A DNA stretch of 64,000 nucleotides from the NCBI GenBank assembly GCA_963693315.1, contig OY856186.1, forward strand, positions 380,818,768 to 380,882,767. Reading direction: 5' to 3'. Position numbers and translations under genes: made by a program. How positions within the stretch are numbered: position 1 is the stretch's first letter; each line of letters starts with the position of its first letter. The notes below the pieces were generated by a model that worked only from the letters and a program-made list of their open reading frames with translations, had not been told where the DNA came from and searched no databases. This document shows, in pieces, positions 48,112 through 59,505 of this stretch. This DNA comes from Diogma glabrata (Eukaryota; Arthropoda; Insecta; Diptera; Cylindrotomidae).

Positions 48112-49357
48112 ATATTATGTTAATGTTTTGTTATGGGAAATACCCCATACTTATAATTTTTGTTACATTTTGAGGAGGGTCAAATGAAAATTTATTATGA
48201 TAAGCTAATGTGAAAAATTTGTTTAGAGCTGAAAAAATAAAAAGATCTATATGTATAAATATTTATTTGGGTTTGTGAATGGATGGCTGATTTTTGGTTT
48301 CCGTATTTTAAATTAATATTATTCAGTATTTCTATTATCACCTTAATTTATTTTAAATGTTTGTACAAAACTATGCACATTTTTATAAAAATAATGACTT
48401 GGAAAACAAGAAAATAAATAATTTTCGAGTGTGTGTTGTAATTACGTTGGTAACATTTGGAAGCACGGAATGAACAAATTAAATTAGTTAAAAATAACAA
48501 CATGGATATCGAATAGTAAATTGATCCTAATATATTCAATGATTAAAAAAAAATATAATAAAAAATTAATTTAACGCCCTAGGAAATAAACTAAAACTTG
48601 GAAAACAACTAAAAAAATAAGTGACACACATCAAAAGGAAGATTTATTAATCGCTAATCGGATGTGTGAAATTTATTTTTTAGTGTTTAGATGGTGACTA
48701 ATTAAGCAACTCTTAAATTTATTTAAAAAACTATTAACTATTAAAAATTATTAACTTTTTAAAATTTTTGACCTACTGCGATAATCTGAAGAGGTTTTGT
48801 GTCAGATTACTAGATTGTAATGCTTTAAAATTGAATATTGACCCGTGTAAGAGGGCCAAGGGGTCAAGCCCGCGCACAGCTTTCGGGTTTTGTGCCAGGC
48901 TTAACATTTTCAAATGGCCCAAGCTTGGACGATGTCCTAGGGCCAAGTGTACAAATAAGACTTGGACCAGGTCTACCAAACCAATTTTTTCCCAGACCCC
49001 CTTTAAATGTGTGGAACATGTGGAAATGTGTTGTGGAAAGAGTAATAAAGATAAACAAAATATGGCTTGCACATGTTTACAGTGCATTAGACTGGTGAAT
49101 AACGCGTATTATAATAAACTGAAACTCGGTTCAGTCTAGGCATTTATAACTGGCCCAGGCTTGGTTCGCCAATACGGGATCGAGATTGGTTCGTTGTTTA
49201 ATATTGGTGACTCCTACCCGGGTGATATTTTTTATATGTATGTTGTTTATAGTTTGAATAACACCGCGATGTATCTTCGAATGTAAGCTCATGCTAGCGG
49301 TTGCCGGATATGAGCAAGTTCAGGCGATGTTATCACCAGTTCATCTGTAGCAATACT

Positions 49358-52300
49358 GTTATGTTATGTTTATTTTTAATACAAAGTGTTGTGTCGTAGG
49401 AATTACAAAATGTGTCACAAAAACACATAGATACTTTTTAAAACCTAGGTCCCACAACAACATGCGTTCTGAGGTGATGGTGGACGCTTTTTTTAAATGT
49501 TTGTAGATTGAAGGCACTCGAGACTATTACTTCAGGCAAAGCATTACATTTGTACGATGTACGCACAATGAAGACCCTTGCGTTTTGTTACTCCGACAGT
49601 GAATAATCTCGACAGTTTAACTGTTTGCACAAACCGATTCACGAAAACGGAGAAATGTTTGAGGATATGTTTGAGGCATAGTGGATCTGATTTTATCCGA
49701 GCACTGCTGGTGAAGATATTTATAAAAAACAACGAGATCAGCAACAGTGCGACGATGTTGTAGGGAATCAAGATTTAATGTTAAATTTCGATCACCAACA
49801 ATTCGTACAGCACGCTTTTGAACAAAAGATGTTTCAGTCCAAAAGAGCCAGGATGGTAACAGATGCAGCGCCCCAAACTTGACAACAATACTCCATGTAG
49901 AACTTACAAATGTGGAGTAATTGATCCGGAAGAAAATATTTTTTGCATCTATTGACGAGGCAGAATTTTCTTGACGCGCTCGTTCCCATGGGCATTATAT
50001 GATCGTTCCAGAGTAAGTCATTAGCAACTGTGACTCTGTGAATAAACGAATGCTTTCACATTTGTCTATTTGGTCGTCCCACATATTAATTGGAATATCG
50101 TTGGGAAACTCGGTCTTTGATCTGGAAACAATCAATAGCTGTGTTTTGCTGGAATTAAAATTGACCAAATTTTTGTCATCCCAATCGGCGACTTTTTCTA
50201 GGTCTTCGTTTACATTTATGGCAGCGTCTCTCCGGCCAGGATTTATTCGTTCAAGTATTGTACCCTTTGAATAAGGGGGACAAATGACTTGTGCTGTGTA
50301 CTATCATCTCCAAAACTATTTATTGGGTTACTGGTGATTTTCAACAGCTCGTTGATATAAATTAAAAATAAAGTGAGAGATAAAACTGATCCTTGGGGTA
50401 CACCAGCGTTAATTAATTTAGACTCGGAAGAAAAGCCATCTATAGATACCGAGATGTATCGGTTAGCAAGAAAATTTTGAATCAACATCACGACTGCGGG
50501 ATGAAACCCGTACGCAACGAGCTTGTTGATCAAGTTGGCATGCCAGCCAGATTCGATCAAATGCTTTTGAGATGTCTAATGCGATAACGTACGTTTCACC
50601 ACCTTTATAATAGTATGCTATTCCAAAGATGTGCTACATAGTTCAGTAGATCGGTTGTTGATCTTTTGTTTCTAAAACCGTTGAATGTCAGATATTAAAA
50701 GATTGTCTTTCAAAAATTTGGATATATATGAATTAATATAATGCTCGTATATTTTAGACAGGACTGGGAGTAAGGCTATTGGTCTATAATTTGAAATATT
50801 CCATTTCGTTCCTTTTTTGGGACAGACTGGACATTGGACAACTTCCAGCAGGATGGAAAAATACCAGATTTATAGGATTTATAGAATATTTTGGTGAGAG
50901 TTGGTGCAAGTTCTTTTGAAAATGTTTTTAGAATAACAGGAGGAATGTTGTCCAGAACAGAGCCTTTGTTGTTGTTTAACCCCCCTTAAAAGTTTTTCGA
51001 CAGTTTTGAGTTTGAAATGTAATTGTTTCTTATTAACTCATAAAGACTGGATTTAGGGCATTTCCTTAGGAGTTTCTAAAACTGTCGAATTTGAAGCAAA
51101 GCGTTCCGCGAACAATGTAGCTTTCCTTGTAGGGTCAGTAACGATTGTAACCATCAATGATAGGTGTGATAGAAGATTAGATTTAGTACCAGAATTTAAA
51201 GAATTAATGGCACTATAAAAACATTTGTCAGAAATTGACATACTCGAAAGGGTTTGCCCCTTTCGCTCTGTCAATCTCTGCTTTTTCGTTTTCAATTATC
51301 TGGTTTGATATTTTTTTGGCCTTTAAATATTAGGATCGATTAACAGAATTATTTTTAATGAATCCAAATATTAAATAATCTACGTTTGTTTCTAAAAGCC
51401 AATTCAGCTGCCTTCGAAAACAAATATTTTTGTTGGGATTTCATTATTGAAAATGGAACGAATTTTATTAATACCGAATTGAATGGTTTCAGTACAGTTT
51501 TAAGCAGAAACATTTACATCGTCACTCATTCGTCAGTATAAAAACAATGACGATCAAAAGAGAAACCTTGAAAAAAAACTTCGGAGACCATTGGTGTCCA
51601 TTTTTGAGAAGTGAAATATTTTTTTCGTGGTTTGGGAGCTCTAGGTTTTAGTAAATCAGTTTTGATAACTGATGTGATTAGATAATGGTCAGAATTTCTA
51701 ATACTACCTTTATCGACATCGACACTCGTAATAATTGGCATAATTGTGAGATAGAGGTCTAGGAGAAAACTTTTATCACCGCCGTTACGAGGAGTGAAAG
51801 TTGGGCTTTTTACAATCTGCGTCAGGTCGTGAGATGCGGCAAATATATCTGTCTGCCTTGCATTGTTGTCGTCAATCGTTTTGGAAAATTTTAACCACGA
51901 TTTGCTGTGGACGTTGAAGTCACCGGTGACGATAACATCACAATTTTGAAATTGTGCTCTAATTTCGTCCTCAACCTTAGTCAAGAGAATACAAAATTGG
52001 GATTATGTCTGTTTGGGGACCGGTATAAAGCTATTGTTAAAAAAAAGTTTCAGATAGACAAACCTTTAATACTACTGCGTTTTAGCCATCACCATGTAGT
52101 TCAAAATTTGTAAAGCGTTTATATGCAACACTCTCATAATGTATGCTCATACACCTTGATGAAGTTTAAAAGTCGATTTAAGTCTATATTTGGGATCCAG
52201 TGCTACGTCACACGGATAAATTTCAGAAACTTTTGTTTCCGCAAGAAAAAGAATGTGCTGTTTGTCATGCTCGAGATGATGTTGTACGGCGTCACGGTTG

Positions 52301-52458
52301 GCATTCAATCCACAAATATTTTGAATGTATGTATGTTGAATTTTTTATCAAATATAATAGTCATTTGATCACAATATAATTTGTTTTAAAAATAGCTAAC
52401 TAAACAATAAATCCTATCATATAATAAAATATGACATATCCCAATTTCATGATAGGAT
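49358..52458 (-). pseudogene. decayed CR1/Jockey-like LINE
   Basis: Same family as 2090-5745, near full length, with the 3' end at low coordinates (a gttatgttatg-type tail). Minus-strand fragments: endonuclease VIVTGDFNVHSKSW and SDHYL (51984-51526), linker (51295-51053), and reverse transcriptase NAGVPQGSVLSLTLF with the catalytic box changed to FGDD (50560-50243). Stops and frameshifts separate all parts. 49358-50074 is shared with copy A (24205-24902); the rest is unique to this side. Confidence 0.88.
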
Positions 52459-53403
52459 GGGATGTAAGAAATAATAAAACCGTGTCATGGTCTAATCAGG
52501 CCATTGACCCCTGAGCTAGTTGTGTTATGTTATGTTGTTATGTTATGCATTGTTATGTTATGTGATCGACTGCTTACTAACATAGATTTTGGAGTTTAAA
52601 TCCAATGCTATAATTTTCATTAAAATTTTATCAACTCTCTATTATTGTAAATTTGAAAAAAAAATTTGGATCCATTAAAGAGGATGGATATTTTTAATTG
52701 ACCATTTTTTACAATATTTCAAACACTTACGTAATGTAAAATAAAAAAAAAAGTTGAAAATATTGTTATTTAAATTAAGTACGATTTTCCAAATAGCAAC
52801 CCACTGGGTCAAACACGTATTTTTATTCCTTCCCAATGTAATTTGTTGGTCTTAGTTGAAAAATAAGCAAGGAAACAAAACATGGGAAAATACGATATTT
52901 GCAAAATAATAGGTTTAAAATTTTAAAATACATTTTTTTGTCAGGAAAATGTTTACGTGTAGTGGTCACCGTGAAATTTTTGCAAGTATTTTTTCTTTGT
53001 TTGAATAATAAACTTTTAACTTCGAGATGAGGTTCTCATTGCTTTAATTTATTTCAGTACCGACTCACATCACAGCTTTCTAGCAAACGTAACAAAATTT
53101 TCTTTATTTTCTGGCCAAGCTGGTTAACCCCACTAGTTAAACGACCCATCCACTAGTTAATCGACACCTAAAACCCACTAGTTAATCGACTGCAAAAGAT
53201 AGATCGATAAGATTGCATTATTTTAAAAACGAAATCATAAAAAACTGAACAAAATACCGTTTTAATTAGAGGTTTTTGTACAATATTTTATGCAGTTTAT
53301 CTGTTATATTTAGATGTGTATCTTGCTTATTATGATTTTCATGGTTTAGTTAGACTAAATTTTTTTTGATCTATAATAAGTCAATATTTACGTTTTAACA
53401 TAT
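52459..53403. other. no gene; short repeats
   Basis: 52525-52565 has repeated gttatgttatg words, like a LINE tail. 53125-53190 has three copies of cactagttaaNcgac. 52940-53055 resembles 61345-61480 (cttgtttgaataataaac-type words, then gatgaggtt), so it is a diverged dispersed repeat. No coding frame. Confidence 0.5.
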
Positions 53404-54143
53404 TGTTACGATTACAGAATAATCTAGACGATTACGGTCACTTCCAGGAAAATAAAATCAACAAAACACAACAATTGAATGAAATGAATATTGTTGTTGT
53501 TGTACATATTCTTAGAAATAGGGTCAACATAAACGATTTTATGAATCAAATCAACATAACGTAAAATAATCGAATATTCTAATATTTTCTCAAGGTTTCT
53601 GGAAAGTGATGTCGAATTATCTAGAAGTATTGCAGAAGGCATATAAGAAAATTACCTATTGTAGTTTTGAATTAGTTTTATTTTAGACCTGCGACAGTAA
53701 AGTGAAATTAAATTAGTTTTATTTTAGACCTGCGACAGTAAAGCGAAATTAAATGTAAAATTAGTTTATTTTAAACCTGCGATTGTGAAGTTAAAATTAT
53801 AAAAGTGATCTTTAAATTAGATTTTGTGTAAAGTTATAAGTGTAATAAAGTTATAAGTATTATTGAATAGAAATATTTTGTGTATTATTTTCACGCTGTT
53901 ATTACTGGAAATTTCTACAATAAACCGTTGGAGTTTCTGAAGCTGTTGAAAGAATATTCTAGTTAGGAATATTGTTTGCTGTATTGTTTTCCTATTGTTG
54001 TGGAACAATTAAGTTGTTGAATACTTAATAAAACCTGGTGTTTGTGCTTACTAATCAGTGATCGAACTCAGGAAGAGATTGGGAATTACGTTTATCGAAT
54101 TGAGAGTAAGGCCAATTCGAAGTAAGGTTGGAAAAACGTAACA
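53404..54143 (+). repeat. 5' LTR
   Basis: Starts tgttacgattacag and ends ggaaaaacgtaaca, with the TG...CA ends extended to inverted TGTTACG/CGTAACA. It contains two to three ~42-base direct repeats around attttagacctgcgacagta (53665-53785) and a possible polyadenylation signal, aataaa, near 54026. Promoter activity is expected from its role but no TATA box is certain. Confidence 0.93.
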
Positions 54144-54144
54144 T

Positions 54145-54162
54145 TGGTGACATCGGCGGATT
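54145..54162 (+). promoter_or_regulatory. primer-binding site (probable)
   Basis: Begins tggtgacatcggcggatt one base after the 5' LTR. TGG is the complement of a tRNA CCA end, as expected for minus-strand priming. I cannot name the tRNA from memory. Confidence 0.6.
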
Positions 54163-54177
54163 AGTTAGCTGTTAATA

Positions 54178-56541
54178 ATGGTTTTATTAAGTGATTTGAA
54201 GGTTCTTGAGTTAAAGAAAGAACTAGAACAACGTGGATTGGCAACAACCGGCAACAAAACTGAATTGACGATACGGCTTCGAGAAGCTATGGAAGCTAGT
54301 GGAGTAGTTGTGGAAAGTTACCAGTTTGGAGTGATTAGTACAAATGCTGATTCAGTAGCAGTTGATGAAGAGAAAAGTTTTGTTGCGGAAACAACAACTT
54401 CATTGCCATCCGTAAATTTCGATTTTACGCAGTTAATGGCAATGATACAACAAATGAATTTAAATATAAGCCAGACAAAACAAGAAATTAATGCCAATAT
54501 GAATCAGATGAATGCTAATATGGTTACCAACAAGGAAGAAATCAGTAGCAACATCAATCAACAGCTGGAAATAGTCAACAATAACATGGCTACAACCAAG
54601 GAAGAGATCAGTTTGAACGTCAAGCAAATAATGGACGAGAAACTTCTCGAAATATCTACTACGTTACGGGAGGAAGTAGGCAGAGTTCATCAAGAGGTGA
54701 AAGAGCCAGAGCAGAAAGTACTTGATGAAAACAAAAAGGTACTTGCAAAAGTAGATGATTTCGAGAAACGGTTGCAAGATGTTGAAACGAATAAAGTCAC
54801 TTCACATGTGGTACATCAAGTAGCAAATATCAAACTAAAACCACCATCATATGATGGAACAACATCGTTCGGCATCTTCAAGTTCCAGTTCGAAACCGCA
54901 GCAGATCAAAATGTTTGGAACGCTGAAAATCGTCTAGCTGCATTAATAGTTGCTCTTAAGGGGGAAGCAGCTGAAGCATTACAGGCAGTGCCGGAAAATG
55001 ATCGGAAAAGTTATGCAGAGGTGATGAATGCATTGGAACGTAAATATGGCAGCGACCATAAAAAGGAGTTATACAGAATTGAGCTAAAAGGTCGCTTGCA
55101 ACGGAATGGAGAAAGCCTTCAGGACTATTCTTCGGCAGTAGAACGGCTTGTACATTTGGCACACTCGAATACTCCACCGTATTTTATGGAGAAAATGAAG
55201 ATCGAGGCTTTTACTGATGGTATCCGAGATCCAGAAACCAGGATCAAAGTAATAACTACACCTAAGGCGACTTTCCATGAAACAGTCGCATACGCAATGC
55301 AATATGAGATGGTACAGAGGATGTGTATGCCATCTGGTGGATGCAGAAAAAGGAATGTAGAGGGGAACATCAAAGGAGAAGTATTGGCACACAGAAGTGG
55401 AAGCGACGTCAGATGCTGGGTATGTGACGAAGAGGGTCACATGGCGCGGGAGTGCAAGAAAAACAACGAAGCAGATAGATCGTCGTTTTCTGCGAAGAAT
55501 ATAGGAGTCGAAGACAAGCAGCACGGAGGGTTCAGGAGCAGCAGTAGGAAAATCTTGTGTTGGATATGTAGAAAATCGGGCCATATCTCACAGGACTGCT
55601 GGAACAGGAAGCGTGATAGATCTTCGTCTCCTATTCAACGGAAGTCTGTTGAAGGTGCAACTGTAAAGCCAAAAAGTGAGGAGAATGCAGCCTACATTCC
55701 AATTTCAAGAATTGCGGTAAATGGTGAAAGCTTGGGTATCAACGGACAACTTGAAGGTAAAGGTTGTTTCATGACACTGGATACAGGTTCAGCTCGAACA
55801 TTCGTTCGCAAAGGTTTAATTGACGGTGTTTTGGAACCATCAGATGGATTGAAACTCCAAACAGTAACTGGAGAGTGTGCTGAAATAGAAGGTAAAAGAA
55901 TCGCTGAAATAAAATTGGGAAATAATTGCTATCAACAAGAGGTGCTAGTGGCAGACTTTATGGATGAAGTCATTTTAGGGATGGACTTCATGAAGGCGAA
56001 GGGATTAGTCTTCGATTTTGGATGTGGGATCCTAAAGGTTAATAATGTTCAGATGCCACTACTTGTGAATAAGGCAGAGTCAACAGATATTGGCAGCGAT
56101 GAGAAACTATGCAGTGCAGATGAAAATCCAGAACCATCATCCAAACAGATGAGGGAAAGAAACGTCAACCGACGCAGACGTTTGAACAAACGCCGAAAGT
56201 TAAAAAGGAAACAAGTTCCGGTCCATTGCGAAGAGAGCAATGTAAATGAAGGGGTTCAAATAGCTTCAAACGGTGACGAATCGCAGCTGAAAATGAGAAT
56301 GGTTCAGGGACATGGCAGTGTGAAACACTCAAAGGGAAGAGATAAGGAGCACTTTAGAGATAATGATTATCCATACTCATCACGGTGGGCTGATATAAAA
56401 CAAAGTAATGGCCAAGGACTTAGAAAGGAACCGGAAGTAATTCTAAACAGCCTGGGAAATAGAAAAAGAAATGTTTGGATTCAACAATTGGAGGAGAGAT
56501 CTAGATCCTGTTCGGGACGAACAGTCTTAAATGGAGGGTAA
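54178..56541 (+). CDS. Gag-protease polyprotein with SAP domain
   Basis: 787 residues, uninterrupted; the ATG is 34 bases after the LTR. In order: a SAP-type DNA-binding motif (about 4-38, LKVLELKKELEQRGLATTG); a long coiled coil (about 83-205) with repeated NANMNQ and TKEEIS units; a retrotransposon Gag core (about 218-385); and two CCHC zinc knuckles at 413-426 (CWVCDEEGHMAREC) and 461-474 (CWICRKSGHISQDC). An aspartic protease follows (about 510-630), with the catalytic DTG at 535-537 and the ILGMDF motif at 599-604. The tail (631-787) has a strongly basic patch (664-678). The stop abuts the 3' LTR. It would package element RNA and self-process. Pol is missing; the C-terminal ~70 residues may be the fused end of a lost Pol, which is inference. 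Confidence 0.9.
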   Translation: MVLLSDLKVLELKKELEQRGLATTGNKTELTIRLREAMEASGVVVESYQFGVISTNADSVAVDEEKSFVAETTTSLPSVNFDFTQLMAMIQQMNLNISQTKQEINANMNQMNANMVTNKEEISSNINQQLEIVNNNMATTKEEISLNVKQIMDEKLLEISTTLREEVGRVHQEVKEPEQKVLDENKKVLAKVDDFEKRLQDVETNKVTSHVVHQVANIKLKPPSYDGTTSFGIFKFQFETAADQNVWNAENRLAALIVALKGEAAEALQAVPENDRKSYAEVMNALERKYGSDHKKELYRIELKGRLQRNGESLQDYSSAVERLVHLAHSNTPPYFMEKMKIEAFTDGIRDPETRIKVITTPKATFHETVAYAMQYEMVQRMCMPSGGCRKRNVEGNIKGEVLAHRSGSDVRCWVCDEEGHMARECKKNNEADRSSFSAKNIGVEDKQHGGFRSSSRKILCWICRKSGHISQDCWNRKRDRSSSPIQRKSVEGATVKPKSEENAAYIPISRIAVNGESLGINGQLEGKGCFMTLDTGSARTFVRKGLIDGVLEPSDGLKLQTVTGECAEIEGKRIAEIKLGNNCYQQEVLVADFMDEVILGMDFMKAKGLVFDFGCGILKVNNVQMPLLVNKAESTDIGSDEKLCSADENPEPSSKQMRERNVNRRRRLNKRRKLKRKQVPVHCEESNVNEGVQIASNGDESQLKMRMVQGHGSVKHSKGRDKEHFRDNDYPYSSRWADIKQSNGQGLRKEPEVILNSLGNRKRNVWIQQLEERSRSCSGRTVLNGG
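56530..56541 (+). promoter_or_regulatory. polypurine tract (probable)
   Basis: aatggagggtaa directly before the 3' LTR, where plus-strand priming should occur. The purine run is short and also encodes the last codons and stop of the polyprotein. Confidence 0.5.
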
Positions 56542-57281
56542 TGTTACGATTACAGAATAATCTAGACGATTACGGTCACTTCCAGGAAAATAAAATCAAC
56601 AAAACACAACAATTGAATGAAATGAATATTGTTGTTGTTGTACATATTCTTAGAAATAGGGTCAACATAAACGATTTTATGAATCAAATCAACATAACGT
56701 AAAATAATCGAATATTCTAATATTTTCTCAAGGTTTCTGGAAAGTGATGTCGAATTATCTAGAAGTATTGCAGAAGGCATATAAGAAAATTACCTATTGT
56801 AGTTTTGAATTAGTTTTATTTTAGACCTGCGACAGTAAAGTGAAATTAAATTAGTTTTATTTTAGACCTGCGACAGTAAAGCGAAATTAAATGTAAAATT
56901 AGTTTATTTTAAACCTGCGATTGTGAAGTTAAAATTATAAAAGTGATCTTTAAATTAGATTTTGTGTAAAGTTATAAGTGTAATAAAGTTATAAGTATTA
57001 TTGAATAGAAATATTTTGTGTATTATTTTCACGCTGTTATTACTGGAAATTTCTACAATAAACCGTTGGAGTTTCTGAAGCTGTTGAAAGAATATTCTAG
57101 TTAGGAATATTGTTTGCTGTATTGTTTTCCTATTGTTGTGGAACAATTAAGTTGTTGAATACTTAATAAAACCTGGTGTTTGTGCTTACTAATCAGTGAT
57201 CGAACTCAGGAAGAGATTGGGAATTACGTTTATCGAATTGAGAGTAAGGCCAATTCGAAGTAAGGTTGGAAAAACGTAACA
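56542..57281 (+). repeat. 3' LTR
   Basis: Same length and, as far as I can read, the same sequence as 53404-54143. Identity of LTRs implies a very recent insertion, since both are made from one template. Confidence 0.93.
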
Positions 57282-57285
57282 ATAT

Positions 57286-57854
57286 ATTTTGCTCCCATAA
57301 CCATAGAATATAGGAACAAAATAAACAAAATATCCCTTCCGTTTATTAACATTGATTTCGTTTATTATTATAACATCTTGTTTACGATAACGAAACTAGA
57401 AAACTTTTTCAAATTCATATTTGTTTTGTACTTTGTACAACCATATTTTTGGCCATGTTCATTTTTCGTAGAAAATGTTTTAATTCACATTCCTATATGC
57501 AATGCGGCCATTTTGATTTTTAAAATAGGCTGCCTTGCATCTTGCTTTACTTTTATGAGTTATAAAATTTGCTACTGGTTTTTGAGCGATTTCTCTGACA
57601 TCCGGCAGTGTACGTAGATTTCATCATCATTTGTAATATTTATTTTCCGATTTTTTTTTAAATGTCAGGTAAATAAACACTATCGTCACTCAATCCTTTA
57701 AAATAACTGATTCGTAATAATACGATTTTTATTGTCCCTTTGTATGTTTTCAACAGTGAGTAGGTTCTTTTTTATTTTGCTACCTAGTTTTGCTACGTTT
57801 CGACTATCTAGTTTGGAGCGTAGCATTCAACCAATATCAAATTACACTGCACCT
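57286..57854. other. no gene seen
   Basis: AT-rich DNA; a 79-codon frame at 57378-57617 is Phe/Ile/Cys-rich as expected of random A/T-rich sequence. Confidence 0.45.
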
Positions 57855-58446
57855 GGGGTGCGTTCAACTAAGCGTTTTCAACGACATTTCATCCGTTTCG
57901 TTAATGACGTCATAATTTTTGCTCACGTTAAGCTCACAACGACCCATCTCAAAAGGTGGGTTGATGTGAGTGTTGATAAGTTCAGTGCCATTTTTAAAAT
58001 TTAATGATAACGAAAACAAAAGTAAGTTTGTATGATGCAGAAAGTGATATTCTAGTGGAAGCTAGATTATTTAAAGATCAATCTCTATTAATCATGAAGC
58101 AAAAGTTAAGAATTCTTTAACTTTTTCATTGAGTTGTACATATTTCAAAAATAAATTTATTTTTTCTCAAAATAATTTTCATACAAACTTGGATCTCATG
58201 AGTAAAAGTTTTTTTTTTGTGCGTGCACCATAATTATTAAAGTTTATTGTTAAGACTTACAAATTGTAACCTATACTCTAGCTTCTACTGTATTTGTTCA
58301 AACTCTCCATTTAAATTTTTTGCCTAAAACGATCTCATAATTAATTCCACTTGAGTTTACAATTGTAACGCTCAGAAGCAAGTGGAACGGAAAAAACAGC
58401 GGTCGTGAGCGTGATTGTCTTGAGTGCTTAGTGGAACGAAACCCTG
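57854..58446. mobile_element. probable MITE with imperfect CTGGG/CAGGG ends
   Basis: The left end gcgttcaactaagc is mirrored by gcttagtggaacg at the right end. The outer bases (ctggggtg and aaaccctg) match loosely over about 21 bases. Non-coding, about 590 bases, no clear target duplication. Confidence 0.35.
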
Positions 58447-59384
58447 ATTGATCAACAAATTTTAATTTTTGGAATATCTTGTCTGAAATCAACAAAACAA
58501 CTACAATAATAAAATCAAAAATATTACAGGATAATATATTGCTAACATCACGTTTGGATTAAATAAAATATAAATTAATTATACTTTCTTTGTTCCAACT
58601 TTCGAAGTAAAACTTCATCGTTCAGTCATTTTTCACTCTAACTAAAACCGAACCTTGGTCACTTAAATTAATTAAATTTTATGAATTCAAATTTTGGATT
58701 CTAGAAGATTAACTCAAATTTAGGTAATTTAGGTTTAACCTAAAAATTAAAATCATTGTCACGTCATATTATTATGAAAAATTGAAAAAGACAAGCTACC
58801 AGTTTTAATTACATAAATTATTAATAATTGTTAGAGGTGAAAAGCAATGGTATTTGTTCAGGTACAGAAGGAATAGTAGGAATTTTATTCTTCTTGTTAT
58901 TCAAAACTTGAAAAATAGAAACACTCCTCAAGTTCGAGTATAACTAACTAATCGAGGTGTTCGATAACAGTTCACTCTACCTTTTCAAAACACTCGTATA
59001 TTATAACTTGATTGTAGTAATATTTGTCTTTCCAATGATCCATGGAGCAAATTGAAGATGGCACCAGAAATATACCAGAGGTTGCCGTTGATAGTGTTTT
59101 GTAGCCAAAATAATTTCCAAAAATATTTATCATTACTACAAGAAACTACAAACTATTTCGAACAATCTTGAATATACTACAATCATCCACGTAGTTTGAA
59201 TTTCCTGAGATTAGAAGAATATTCAAATTTGTTCTCAGTTGTAAATTTTAAATTTTTTTGGCTAGAAAAAACTAAAAACCGTTTCGATAAATCTTGTATA
59301 GTTTGGCTTAGCAAAATTATCATTAAATTATCACTGTGTACGGAAACACCTGTTTTCATGATTTGAGTTTGTATAATGTTTGTA
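58447..59384. other. no gene seen
   Basis: AT-rich. 59100-59180 and 59260-59380 resemble 60280-60430 (aaactacaaacNgtttcgaa, aatcttgta, ggaaacac), indicating a diverged dispersed repeat. Confidence 0.45.
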
Positions 59385-59505
59385 AAATCACATCGAACAT
59401 TTTATTATCTTCGCATAAATTGATAAGAATTTAAAGAAAAATTGTTTTAAAACAACAAATTTTCGATTATAAATACATAAAAACCAACAGAAATTCAGAT
59501 TTTAT
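59385..59505 (+). repeat. inverted repeat, left arm
   Basis: About 120 bases complementary to 62157-62276 with roughly one mismatch in eight to ten: tgtaaaatcacatcg against cgatgtgattttaca, and ttcgcataaa against tttatgcgaa. Arms 2.7 kb apart with no transposase frame between; possibly the ends of a dead DNA transposon. Confidence 0.75.

Larger units (their letters stand above)
28325..50074 (+). repeat. copy B of the direct duplication
   Basis: Direct repeat of 296-24902. Insertions private to copy B are 28370-28757, 31191-31698, 35874-36177, 42229-42734 and 47410-48111, plus small ones of about 26 bp near 42945-42970 and about 35 bp near 48445-48480. It lacks the LINE seen at 2090-5745 in copy A, so the joined sequence near 30485-30495 is the empty site. 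After 50074 it continues into the rest of a minus-strand LINE that copy A lacks. Confidence 0.9.
53404..57281 (+). mobile_element. young non-autonomous LTR retrotransposon
   Basis: A 3,878-bp element: two 740-bp LTRs that I find identical by reading, a primer-binding-site-like start to the internal region, one intact Gag-protease frame and nothing else. It is flanked by atat on both sides (53400-53403 and 57282-57285), fitting the 4-6-bp duplication of Ty3/mdg4-type (Gypsy) elements. No reverse transcriptase, RNase H, integrase or envelope frame fits into the 2.4-kb interior, so it must rely on a relative for copying and integration. No envelope-like gene means it is a retrotransposon rather than a retrovirus. 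Confidence 0.92.

Noticed and set aside
55084..55584. 166-residue frame antisense to the Gag gene
   Set aside because: It lies entirely opposite a well-supported polyprotein and has no domain.
53404..57281. Endogenous retrovirus with envelope
   Set aside because: There is no envelope frame and no space for one; only Gag and protease are encoded.
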